This document shows positions 1 through 7,265 of a stretch of 8,653 bases of DNA, one piece after another (positions within the stretch are counted from its first letter, which is position 1; every line of letters starts with the position of its first letter). The notes under the pieces are model-generated. The model was not told where the DNA came from and did not search any database. It was given only the letters and a program-made list of their open reading frames with translations. The stretch covers positions 1 through 8,653 of the forward strand of contig JBAROU010000011.1 of assembly GCA_049642385.1 (NCBI GenBank), given 5' to 3'. The translations under genes were made by a program, and so were the position numbers. The DNA comes from JBAROU01 sp049642385 (GTDB lineage: Bacteria; Chloroflexota; Dehalococcoidia; DSTF01; RBG-16-68-14).

Positions 1-1
1 C

Positions 2-697
2 GCCGTGCGTGACGCCGCCGAACAGGCGGGCGGCCGCCGGCCCGTGCAGCTCGTGCCGGAGCCGCTCGCCGCGGCCATCGGCGCGCGCATCCCCGTCGGC
101 ACGCCCAGCGGCAACATGGTCGTCGACATGGGCGGCGGGCGCACGGAAGCCGCCGTCATCTCGATGTACGGCATCGTCGTCTCGGAATCAGTGCGCGTTG
201 CCGGTGACCGCATGGACGACGCCATCGCGGCCTACGTGAAGCGACGCCACAACATGGTGATCGGCGAGCGCACTTCGGAAGAGGTGAAAATGGGCATCGG
301 CAGCGCCATCCCACTCCCCGAAGAGCTGACCATGGCCGTGCGTGGCCGCGATCAGATCACCGGCCTGCCGCGCACCATCACGCTCAACAGTGGCGAGATC
401 ACCCAGGCGATCCAGGACTGCCTCGCCAGCATCGTCGAGACCGTGCGCACCGTGCTCGAGCGCACGCCGCCGGAGCTCGCCGCCGACGTCGTCGACCGTG
501 GCGTGGTGCTCACGGGGGGCGGCGCGCTGCTGCGCCACCTCGACGTGCTGCTTTCGCAGGAGACCGGCATCCCCTGCCACGTCGCAGACAACCCGCTCGA
601 ATGCACAGCGATCGGCGCCAGCGTCGCGCTGGAACACCTCGACGTGATCAAGCGCAGCTTACCCACCGAGGAGGAATCGCTCGTCGCGAGCGCATAG
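2..697 (+). CDS. mreB: Rod shape-determining protein MreB, C-terminal part (5' end outside window)
   Basis: Actin-like ATPase that forms membrane-associated filaments and guides lateral wall synthesis in rod-shaped cells. The frame is open at the left edge, so the N-terminal third, with the first phosphate-binding loop, lies outside the window. What is visible aligns by eye with E. coli MreB: an EPLAAAIGA stretch near the start, the phosphate-2 loop VDMGGGRTEAAVIS, the VRVAGDRMDDAI segment, TLNSGEI, and the adenosine-binding LTGGGALLRHLD near residue 170 of the visible part. The usual GGGTTE loop reads GGGRTE, so one threonine is an arginine. Codons have high GC. The stop is at 695-697, with the VOC gene 15 nt downstream. 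No mreC or mreD follows, although mreC often does. Family assignment is very secure; function in shape is inferred from the family. Confidence 0.95.
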   Translation, partial: AVRDAAEQAGGRRPVQLVPEPLAAAIGARIPVGTPSGNMVVDMGGGRTEAAVISMYGIVVSESVRVAGDRMDDAIAAYVKRRHNMVIGERTSEEVKMGIGSAIPLPEELTMAVRGRDQITGLPRTITLNSGEITQAIQDCLASIVETVRTVLERTPPELAADVVDRGVVLTGGGALLRHLDVLLSQETGIPCHVADNPLECTAIGASVALEHLDVIKRSLPTEEESLVASA

Positions 698-712
698 CGC
701 CACCTGCGACTC

Positions 713-1087
713 ATGATCCAGCGAGTCGGCGCTCTCGTTCTCTACAGCAAGCAGCCCGACCGCGCCGCCGAGTTCTATCGCCGTCTCGGCTTCCCTTTGA
801 CCGAAGAGACGCACGAGGACGAGGTGCGTCATTACGCCTGCGAGATTGGCGGTGTCCATGTTGCGATCTTCGAGGCAGGCGGCGATGCGCCGCCGCCGGT
901 TCGCGCACATGGCGCGACGATGTTCGACTTCGCCGTGACCTCGCTCGATGAGATCCTGAGCGTCGCGGAGGAAGCCGGTGGGAAGATCTTGTTAGGAGAG
1001 CCTCAGGAGGTCGAGTGGGGCCGGCGCATCATCCTGCTCGACCCGGACGGCCGCGAAGTCCAGTTCTTCGAGCCGAAGAGCGCGTAG
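713..1087 (+). CDS. VOC-fold (glyoxalase/bleomycin-resistance-like) protein
   Basis: A 124-residue protein with two beta-alpha-beta-beta-beta modules typical of the vicinal oxygen chelate fold. The first starts at VGALVLYS with the helix DRAAEFYRRLGF. The second holds MFDFAVTSLDEI and ends DPDGREVQFFE. The fold assignment rests on these patterns and on the length, which is normal for single-domain VOC proteins. The usual metal ligands seem mostly absent: alanine stands where the first His usually is, methionine at the start of the second module, and glutamine in place of the final Glu. It may therefore be a binding protein or a divergent enzyme; the substrate is unknown. The start ATG has no obvious Shine-Dalgarno and lies 15 nt after mreB, so translation may depend on readthrough from mreB. 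It converges on rex with 4 nt between the stops. Confidence 0.85.
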   Translation: MIQRVGALVLYSKQPDRAAEFYRRLGFPLTEETHEDEVRHYACEIGGVHVAIFEAGGDAPPPVRAHGATMFDFAVTSLDEILSVAEEAGGKILLGEPQEVEWGRRIILLDPDGREVQFFEPKSA

Positions 1088-1091
1088 CGTC

Positions 1092-1730
1092 TTACTTCGC
1101 CGGTAGGTCCTGGTCTTTGATGTAGAAGGTCATGCTCTGCAGCGCCAGCACGGGATCGATGTCTTTCACGCGCACGCTCGCCGGCACGTGCGGCGAAACG
1201 GGGGCATAGTTCAGGATCGCCTTCACGCCGCAGGCGACGAGCATGTCGATCACCGCGCGGGCGCTCTCGCCCGGTACCGCCACGATCGCGATGCCGACTT
1301 TCTGTTTCTGAAGCACCTCTTGCAGCGTGTTGATCGGCTTGACGATCAGGCCGTCGACGCTCGTGCCAACGATGCCCGGGTCGGCGTCGAATGCCTCTAC
1401 GATGCGGAAGCCCTGCGGCGCGAACCCGCCGTAACCCACGATCGCGCGGCCCAGCCGGCCCACGCCGACGAGCACCATCGGCCATTCGCGTGTCAGGCCG
1501 AGGATATCGCGCAGCTCGTCCAGCAGGCGTTGGACGTTGTACCCACGTCCCTGCTTCCCAAAGCGCCCGAAGTAGCTCAGATCCTTGCGGATCTGGGCAG
1601 GCGTCACACCAAGTTGGTCGCCCAGCTCCTGCGAGCTGACCACCTCCATGCCCTGTCCGCGCAGCGACTCAAGCGCGCGGGCATAGACCGGCAGCCGGTC
1701 GATGACAACTTCGGGGATTTCTACGGGCAT
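1092..1730 (-). CDS. rex: Redox-sensing transcriptional repressor Rex
   Basis: Dimeric repressor that binds operator DNA when NAD+ is high and releases it on binding NADH, so it controls fermentation and respiration genes. The 212 residues match the family length. Residues 1-80 form the winged helix, with the family hallmark RKDLSYFGRFGKQGRGY at 48-64. A Rossmann domain follows, with the dinucleotide loop GVGRLGRA at 89-96 and an acidic FDADP at 114-118. The C-terminus has ILNYAPV and the swapped helix. The ATG at 1728-1730 is supported by an AGGAG Shine-Dalgarno at 1737-1741 with 6 nt spacing. It is downstream of ftsH on the same strand but separated by a terminator and has its own promoter, which carries a likely Rex operator. 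Assignment is very secure; which other genes it controls cannot be told from this window. Confidence 0.96.
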   Translation of the reverse strand: MPVEIPEVVIDRLPVYARALESLRGQGMEVVSSQELGDQLGVTPAQIRKDLSYFGRFGKQGRGYNVQRLLDELRDILGLTREWPMVLVGVGRLGRAIVGYGGFAPQGFRIVEAFDADPGIVGTSVDGLIVKPINTLQEVLQKQKVGIAIVAVPGESARAVIDMLVACGVKAILNYAPVSPHVPASVRVKDIDPVLALQSMTFYIKDQDLPAK

Positions 1731-1780
1731 CGTCCGCTCCTAGCCCGAGCAGGCACAGTGACGTGTCCTTCCGTCTGTGA

Positions 1781-1798
1781 TTGAGAACGCGAGCACAA
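1781..1798 (-). promoter_or_regulatory. Candidate Rex operator (autoregulation)
   Basis: On the minus strand the 18 bases read TTGTGCTCGCGTTCTCAA. The general Rex consensus is TTGTGAA-N4-TTCACAA; read on the plus strand this site matches 11 of the 14 specified bases, with a self-complementary CGCG centre. It begins inside the predicted -10 of rex and covers the predicted start site, about 51 nt upstream of the rex ATG. That placement suits repression of rex by its own product. The match and position are seen; binding is inferred. Confidence 0.6.
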
Positions 1799-1825
1799 TG
1801 TAGCATCGGCCCATCTGATGATCAA
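1797..1825 (-). promoter_or_regulatory. Candidate sigma-70-type promoter of rex
   Basis: Minus-strand -35 TTGATC (1820-1825, 4/6 to consensus), 17-nt spacer, -10 TACATT (1797-1802, 4/6). The predicted start is near 1790, giving a leader of about 60 nt. The -10 overlaps the candidate Rex operator by two bases and the -35 lies within a palindrome at 1819-1833. Confidence 0.5.
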
Positions 1826-1840
1826 CTTGATCAGCGCTGA
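1819..1840. repeat. Two abutting palindromes over the rex -35 region
   Basis: TGATCAA-C-TTGATCA at 1819-1833 is a perfect 7+1+7 inverted repeat. It overlaps by three bases the perfect 10-bp palindrome TCAGCGCTGA at 1831-1840. Both lie over and just upstream of the predicted rex -35, a position suited to a second regulator. They do not resemble the Rex consensus. Operator function is inference. Confidence 0.4.
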
Positions 1841-1871
1841 CCCTGATCCGCCTCAGGATTGGGGAACAGAA

Positions 1872-1891
1872 CGCCCGCCGCTTGGCGGGCG
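1872..1891 (-). terminator. Rho-independent-type terminator of ftsH
   Basis: A perfect 8-bp GC stem (CGCCCGCC / GGCGGGCG) closes a 4-nt loop. On the minus strand it is followed by TTCTGTTCCCC, a short imperfect T-rich tail. It sits 27 nt after the ftsH stop and before the rex promoter, so it should separate the two transcripts. Confidence 0.7.
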
Positions 1892-1918
1892 CTGGTACTG
1901 TCCATGTGTGGCTGGTGG

Positions 1919-3913
<1,995 letters not shown>

Positions 3914-3982
3914 ACTGAACCTGCTTTCTCGAACGCGCCGTCAGATCCCAGGGGGTAGCAGCGAACGGCGAGTGTCTTCACA

Positions 3983-4011
3983 AGTATAACAAAGGCCTCA
4001 ACACTTGGAAA
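3983..4011 (-). promoter_or_regulatory. Candidate promoter of ftsH
   Basis: Minus-strand -10 TATACT (3983-3988, 5/6 to consensus) with a 17-nt spacer to TTTCCA (4006-4011, 4/6). The predicted start is near 3976, giving a leader of about 63 nt. A single Rex half-site, TTGTGAA, directly follows the -10, but its partner half matches at only 3 of 7 bases. Confidence 0.45.
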
Positions 4012-4059
4012 CGCATCAAGTACCGGTCTGCAACAGTATCGGTCGAAAGCCCGGCAAAC

Positions 4060-4251
4060 TTACTCTTCGCCGTCCGATACCAGCTTGCCCGCCTGCGCCC
4101 AATCCTCCTTCGCCACGTCTTGGAAAATCACGATCGTGGCCTCCGGTGTGGTTTGGGCCACGTTGCACACCACTTCCGTGATCTGGCGCGCCAGCTCGCG
4201 CTTCTGTGCCTGGGTTCGCCCCGGCCACATCTCCACTCGTACAATTGGCAT
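4060..4251 (-). CDS. 4-oxalocrotonate tautomerase-like protein
   Basis: A 63-residue member of the tautomerase superfamily, small enzymes that use the amino-terminal proline as a general base to move protons between keto and enol forms. After Met removal the protein begins PIVRVEMWPGR. The catalytic Pro1 and the Arg11 position of classical 4-oxalocrotonate tautomerase are kept. At the position of the classical Arg39 there is isoleucine, and Trp stands where Phe50 would be. The substrate is therefore probably not 4-oxalocrotonate, and the physiological role is unknown. The length is normal for the family. Start ATG 4249-4251 is well supported by an AGGAGG Shine-Dalgarno at 4257-4262 with 5 nt spacing. 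It is divergent from rnhB and upstream of ftsH; no terminator is visible before ftsH, so some cotranscription is possible. Confidence 0.9.
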   Translation of the reverse strand: MPIVRVEMWPGRTQAQKRELARQITEVVCNVAQTTPEATIVIFQDVAKEDWAQAGKLVSDGEE

Positions 4252-4282
4252 CGTGCCCTCCTCTTGGCGTTGGATTCAGCGC

Positions 4283-4291
4283 ATCATAGCA
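4283..4291 (-). promoter_or_regulatory. Candidate extended -10 promoter of the tautomerase gene
   Basis: On the minus strand TGC-TATGAT gives an extended -10 (hexamer 5/6 to consensus, 4283-4288) with no good -35. The predicted start near 4276 would give a leader of about 25 nt containing the strong Shine-Dalgarno. Confidence 0.45.
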
Positions 4292-4296
4292 CGAAG

Positions 4297-4337
4297 GTTC
4301 GGGTCGTTTGACCCTGAACGATGCTCGGTCTAGCATC
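4297..4337. repeat. Two adjacent inverted repeats in the tautomerase/rnhB divergent region
   Basis: First repeat: GTTCGGGTC (4297-4305), loop GTTT, then GACCC-T-GAAC (4310-4319), nine pairs with one bulged T. Second repeat: GATGCT-CGGTCT-AGCATC (4320-4337), six perfect pairs. They touch each other and cover the predicted rnhB -35 and -10. They could be operators or form hairpins; the sequence does not decide. Confidence 0.4.
4308..4336 (+). promoter_or_regulatory. Candidate promoter of rnhB
   Basis: -35 TTGACC (4308-4313, 5/6), 17-nt spacer, -10 TAGCAT (4331-4336, 4/6); predicted start near 4343. The TTG of the -35 is in frame with rnhB and could be mistaken for its start codon. Its role as a -35 box argues for the downstream TTG at 4383 instead. 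Confidence 0.5.
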
Positions 4338-4382
4338 TGGGCAGGGTTTCATGCTGAAGCTCTGCCCGGAAGGGAAGACAGC

Positions 4383-5030
4383 TTGCCGTTCACCCGGCCG
4401 ATCCCGACGCTGACCTACGAGCTCGCCGCGTGGCGTCAGGGCGCCCGCTACGTCGCCGGCGTCGATGAGGCAGGTCGCGGCCCCATGGCCGGGCCCCTGG
4501 TCGCCGGCGCCGCCGTCCTTGACCCCGAAGTCGCCGCTTTGTGGTGGTCGGAGTTGCGCGACTCCAAAGTGCTCACCGCCGCCCAGCGCTCCGAGCTGGC
4601 CGTCCGCCTACGCGAAAGCGTGGACTTCGGCGTGGGCATCGCCGGTCATGACGAGATCGACGACGACGGCCTCACTGCGGCAACCCACCGCGCGATGGTG
4701 CGCGCGCTCGGGAACCTCGCGCGCCGGCCGGAGTTCGTGCTCATCGACGCTGTGACGCTGCCGCAGGACATCGGCCCGCAGCGCGCGCTGATCGATGGCG
4801 ACGCGATCTGCGTCTCGATCGCCGCCGCGTCGATCATTGCGAAGGTGGAGCGCGACCGGCTGATGGACGAGTACGATCGGACCTACCCGCACTACGGGTT
4901 CGCGCGCAACCGCGGCTACTGCACGCCCGACCACCTGAGCGCGCTCAGTGAGCACGGGCCGTGCCCGATCCACCGACGCTCGTTCGCGCCGGTGCGGATC
5001 TACCTGGAGCAGAACGGCTCGGGCGACTAG
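4383..5030 (+). CDS. rnhB: Ribonuclease HII
   Basis: Endonuclease that cuts RNA in RNA-DNA hybrids and removes single ribonucleotides misincorporated in DNA. With the start chosen here it has 215 residues, normal for the family. The opening YVAGVDEAGRGPMAGPLVAGA carries the first catalytic Asp-Glu pair. The central VLIDAV supplies the third acid, and SIIAKVERDRLMDEYD gives the fourth Asp with the conserved Lys. PHYGFARNRGYCTPDHL is the usual C-terminal substrate-binding stretch. I chose the TTG at 4383-4385, giving a normal MPFTRPIPTLTYELAAW start, because AAGGGA lies about 8 nt upstream. An in-frame TTG at 4308 lies inside the likely -35 box. The gene is divergent from the tautomerase and overlaps the convergent lipoprotein gene by its stop codon. 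In many bacteria rnhB sits next to yraN, which here lies 3.4 kb downstream. Confidence 0.95.
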   Translation: MPFTRPIPTLTYELAAWRQGARYVAGVDEAGRGPMAGPLVAGAAVLDPEVAALWWSELRDSKVLTAAQRSELAVRLRESVDFGVGIAGHDEIDDDGLTAATHRAMVRALGNLARRPEFVLIDAVTLPQDIGPQRALIDGDAICVSIAAASIIAKVERDRLMDEYDRTYPHYGFARNRGYCTPDHLSALSEHGPCPIHRRSFAPVRIYLEQNGSGD

Positions 5031-5503
5031 CGGTCACCGCCGTAGTCGACGGTGACTTGGAAGGTGTGGTCGCCGCCGGCCACCATGCCGTGCGTATTGA
5101 CCGAGATGCTTGCCGCGCCCTGTGTGAATTCGGCAGCTAGCACGCGGCCGACTTGCTCGCCTCCCGCAGTGGCTGCTACCTGCCTTGCCTGATACGACCA
5201 GTTGCCCCGCAGGCTCAGCGCGTAGAACTCGATGACGTCACGCGCCGTCATCGCAGCCGGTGCCGCGTAGGTGGCGTTCGTCGTGTAGCCCAACGGCTCG
5301 TCGCCCGCTGCGCTCCCGAAGTAGGGACTCGAGGCGGTCTCCAGCCGCTTCGCGCCGGGGAGTACCGGCAGCGCGTCCAGCAACACCTCGTTCTTCTGTA
5401 CGTAGGGGCTCTTCTCCGTGCTGCTGCTATCACTTCCGCCGCAAGCGACGGCGAGGAGCATCAGCAGCGCCGCTGACACCACCAGGATCGTTTTGATAGC
5501 CAT
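5027..5503 (-). CDS. Small secreted lipoprotein of unknown function
   Basis: Predicted 158-residue lipoprotein. From the ATG at 5501-5503 it has a classic signal: Lys at position 4, a hydrophobic core, then LLAVAC with the lipidated Cys at 21, followed by a Gly/Ser/Asp linker. The mature part includes a LPVLPGAKRLE segment and a helix-like ARDVIEFYALSLRGNWSYQ. It ends with strand-like repeats (AASISVNTHG, FQVTVDYGG), suggesting one small alpha/beta domain outside the membrane. I do not recognise a named family. An open frame continues 32 codons further upstream, but that extension would bury the signal peptide. The only purine-rich AGGAGA lies about 22 nt before the ATG, too far to be a normal Shine-Dalgarno. 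Its stop overlaps the rnhB stop within CTAG at 5027-5030. Confidence 0.8.
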   Translation of the reverse strand: MAIKTILVVSAALLMLLAVACGGSDSSSTEKSPYVQKNEVLLDALPVLPGAKRLETASSPYFGSAAGDEPLGYTTNATYAAPAAMTARDVIEFYALSLRGNWSYQARQVAATAGGEQVGRVLAAEFTQGAASISVNTHGMVAGGDHTFQVTVDYGGDR

Positions 5504-5744
5504 GCTGTACTCATTGTCGTCAGCTCTCCTGGCGAAGGCCAGTGGCGCGCTCGCGGGTTTCCTGACGGTCGGCGTCCCCATTGTTGCTCGTGCCGTCACT
5601 AGCGCTCGGGTCTTCGACGCTCGTTGACCAGGCCGGCCTTGTTACGTCGCTCACGCGCTCGCCACCCGACTACTCGATCGACGCGGAGATGATGGTGAAC
5701 CTACGCGAAGCCGCGCTGAGCTAACCGGCCTGGCTGTGCACGCC
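5504..5744. other. Intergenic stretch upstream of the lipoprotein and the yraN relic
   Basis: Together with the adjoining relic this makes about 330 bases without an intact confirmed gene. It should contain the lipoprotein promoter on the minus strand, but I see no convincing -35/-10 pair. Its right half holds a short plus-strand frame with coding-like codon use, listed separately. No tRNA, insertion-sequence end or long repeat is visible. Confidence 0.5.
5590..5724 (+). CDS. Possible 44-codon ORF or 3' gene remnant
   Basis: A plus-strand frame open from 5566, with a GTG at 5590 and TAA at 5722-5724. Over its last 32 codons (from 5629) about 27 third positions are G or C by hand count, like the real genes here. 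The peptide ends DYSIDAEMMVNLREAALS, which looks protein-like. There is no Shine-Dalgarno and no recognised family. It ends 20 nt before the broken yraN start, so it may be the tail of a gene lost when this junction formed. It could also be chance in GC-rich DNA. Confidence 0.25.
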   Translation: MPSLALGSSTLVDQAGLVTSLTRSPPDYSIDAEMMVNLREAALS

Positions 5745-5833
5745 ATGACCTCCCGCCGCAAGCGCCCTCGGTGACTGGTGAACGCGTCGCCACAGACCGC
5801 CTATGCGCGCCGGGGTTGGCTATACTGCGGCTC
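5745..5833 (+). pseudogene. Broken 5' relic of a yraN-like gene
   Basis: This stretch resembles the start of the intact yraN at 8418. Bases 5745-5758 equal 8418-8431 (14/14), and 5765-5776 equal 8434-8445 (12/12). After a 2-nt gap, 16 of the next 22 bases match. Two indels shift the frame, so the relic ATG stops after nine codons. Past the indels the frame reads GERVATDRLCAPGLAIL, against GERVAIAHLEAKGYRVL in the intact copy, and both fit the YraN pattern at this position. Several differences are at third codon positions and silent (GGC/GGT, GAG/GAA, GTA/GTC), so the copies probably diverged as working genes before this one decayed. Homology ends at about the GTG of the next gene. Confidence 0.7.
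5821..5826 (+). promoter_or_regulatory. Candidate -10 for a leaderless GNAT-methyltransferase transcript
   Basis: TATACT (5/6 to consensus) ends 7 nt before the GTG at 5834, so a transcript would begin at or next to the start codon. No good -35 is present. The hexamer lies in the yraN relic (ATA CTG codons), so the gene may have recruited it by chance. Confidence 0.35.
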
Positions 5834-7129
5834 GTGAGCGAGGTCGGGATTCGGCGGATTGAGCCTTCGGACAGGGCGATCCTACGACGCGTTCGGCTGC
5901 GGGCGCTCCTTACTGACCCCGCTTCCTTTGGCTCTACGCACGAGCGGGAAGCCGCCTTTCCCGATCAGACATGGTCCGAGCGGACGGCACGCAGCTCGTC
6001 CGGAGACGACACGGCGACGCTTCTTGCCATCTCGGGCGACGAGCCTGTAGGCATCGTCACGGCGATTCGCGACGGGGCCCAGAGACAACTCTTTCACGTC
6101 TTCGAAATGTGGGTCGCTCCCGAAGCTCGCCGAGAAGGAATTGGTCGAAGGCTCCTCAATGGGATCGAAGGATGGATCGCCTCCTGCGGTGGCGCTACTG
6201 TGCAGCTGTCCGTGTCGGACGCAGCGATGGCCGCAATGCGGCTCTACGAGAGTGCAGGATACAGGCCCGACGGCAACTCAGCCCAGTCGAGACATACGTC
6301 TGGACTGACCGAGATCAGCCTTCTCAAGCAACTCCATGACGATGAGGCGCTAGTCGAAGCCGTTCTCATGAACAAAGCCAACGATGCGCCGATGCCGACC
6401 CGCTCTCCATGGGAGGACGAGGCTAGGAACTGGATCAAGTGGGCGCGTACGCCTGGCCACGATGTCTTCCTGTATTACGCGCCGTCCTTCTTTGACGAGA
6501 TCGTTCCCGACACAGGGGGGCTAACGCTGGAGATTGGCTGTGGGGAGGGCCGGGTTGCTCGGCAGTTGGCGTCGCGGGCACACAACGTGGTCGCGCTCGA
6601 CTCGTCATTGACACTCGTGCGACACGCCCGCGAGGCCGATGCTCTGTCGGCGTATCTCGTCGCCGACGCGACGGCGCTACCGTTCGCGGATGCCACGTTC
6701 CAAACCGTGGTGGCATACAATTCGCTGCAAACGATGGGCATTATGGCTGATATGGCGAAGACCGTTCAAGAGGCGGGACGCGTCGTCAAACCGTCGGGCC
6801 ACTTCTGCCTCTGCGTCGCACATCCCATGACTGACGTGGGACGCGTCAAGGAGCCCTCCGCCGACGGAGACTTGGTCATCTCAGGGTCGTACTTTGAGCA
6901 GCAGTGCGTCAACGATACCGTGACGAAGGACGGTCTGACGATGACCTTCCACGGCTGGACCTACACGTTGGAGGACTATGTGCGGGCCCTCGAAGAAGCT
7001 GGCTTCCTCATCGAACGGGTGCGCGAGCCGATCCCGAGCTCGGAGCAGGTGACGCAGCGCCCCAGCCTGGAAGGATGGCGGCGCGTCCCCTTGTTTCTCT
7101 TCATAAGGGCTGTCAAGCGCGCGCGTTAA
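5834..7129 (+). CDS. GNAT N-acetyltransferase fused to class I SAM-dependent methyltransferase
   Basis: A 431-residue two-domain protein. Residues about 4-165 are a GNAT acetyltransferase: it opens IRRIEPSDRAILRRVRLRALL, has the acetyl-CoA loop RREGIGRRLL at 99-108, and the C-terminal AMRLYESAGYRP. After a short linker (about 168-192), residues about 193-431 form a class I methyltransferase: motif I LEIGCGEGR at 232-240, the acidic VVALDSS ending at D256, and VADATALPFADATF near 276-289. SGSYFE and PLFLFIRA follow toward the end. Substrates of both domains are unknown. I chose the GTG at 5834 because the preceding 21 in-frame codons are yraN relic and GNAT proteins normally start here. There is no Shine-Dalgarno, which fits leaderless translation. 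The linker contains ATG codons (from 6369), so the methyltransferase could also be made alone. It is convergent with the membrane protein gene. Confidence 0.88.
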   Translation: MSEVGIRRIEPSDRAILRRVRLRALLTDPASFGSTHEREAAFPDQTWSERTARSSSGDDTATLLAISGDEPVGIVTAIRDGAQRQLFHVFEMWVAPEARREGIGRRLLNGIEGWIASCGGATVQLSVSDAAMAAMRLYESAGYRPDGNSAQSRHTSGLTEISLLKQLHDDEALVEAVLMNKANDAPMPTRSPWEDEARNWIKWARTPGHDVFLYYAPSFFDEIVPDTGGLTLEIGCGEGRVARQLASRAHNVVALDSSLTLVRHAREADALSAYLVADATALPFADATFQTVVAYNSLQTMGIMADMAKTVQEAGRVVKPSGHFCLCVAHPMTDVGRVKEPSADGDLVISGSYFEQQCVNDTVTKDGLTMTFHGWTYTLEDYVRALEEAGFLIERVREPIPSSEQVTQRPSLEGWRRVPLFLFIRAVKRAR

Positions 7130-7130
7130 C

Positions 7131-7146
7131 TGCGCGCCGCCGCGCA
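7131..7146 (+). terminator. Hairpin after the GNAT-methyltransferase stop
   Basis: TGCGCG-CCGC-CGCGCA is a perfect 6-bp stem with a 4-nt loop starting one base after the TAA. No T-tract follows, so it may be only a weak or factor-assisted terminator. The rest of the gap to 7265 shows no gene or other signal. Confidence 0.35.
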
Positions 7147-7265
7147 CCTATGCGCGACAGGATAGACCTACGGTGATCCCGCTGGGGTGGGCGATCCTGG
7201 TTGAGGAGACGGCGTGGTGGTGATCAGGAGGCGAACTAGCAGGGCACAGGCCACACGGCCAGCAC

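Noticed and set aside
678..692. 6-bp hairpin at the end of mreB as a terminator
   Set aside because: It lies inside the coding sequence, has a 3-nt loop and no T-tract, and the next gene follows after 15 nt.
1188..1784. Plus-strand open frame opposite rex
   Set aside because: It is antisense to rex, whose family match is secure; the translation shows no recognisable motif.
4308..4382. Extended N-terminus for RNase HII from the TTG at 4308
   Set aside because: That TTG lies in a good -35 box, the extra 25 residues do not resemble the family, and TTG 4383 has a purine-rich site upstream.
4351..4413. 20-codon ATG frame overlapping the rnhB start as a leader peptide
   Set aside because: No codon pattern or regulatory logic is visible, and the frame is short enough to be chance.
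5504..5599. Longer lipoprotein starting at 5599
   Set aside because: It would place 32 polar residues ahead of a clear lipoprotein signal peptide.
5771..5833. GNAT fusion starting at the GTG at 5771
   Set aside because: These codons match yraN (GERVA...L.A.G..IL) rather than GNAT, and GNAT homology begins just after 5834.
7130..7265. Small gene or RNA in the gap between the convergent accessory genes
   Set aside because: Only very short frames are present, and apart from the hairpin at the left end there is no convincing structure.
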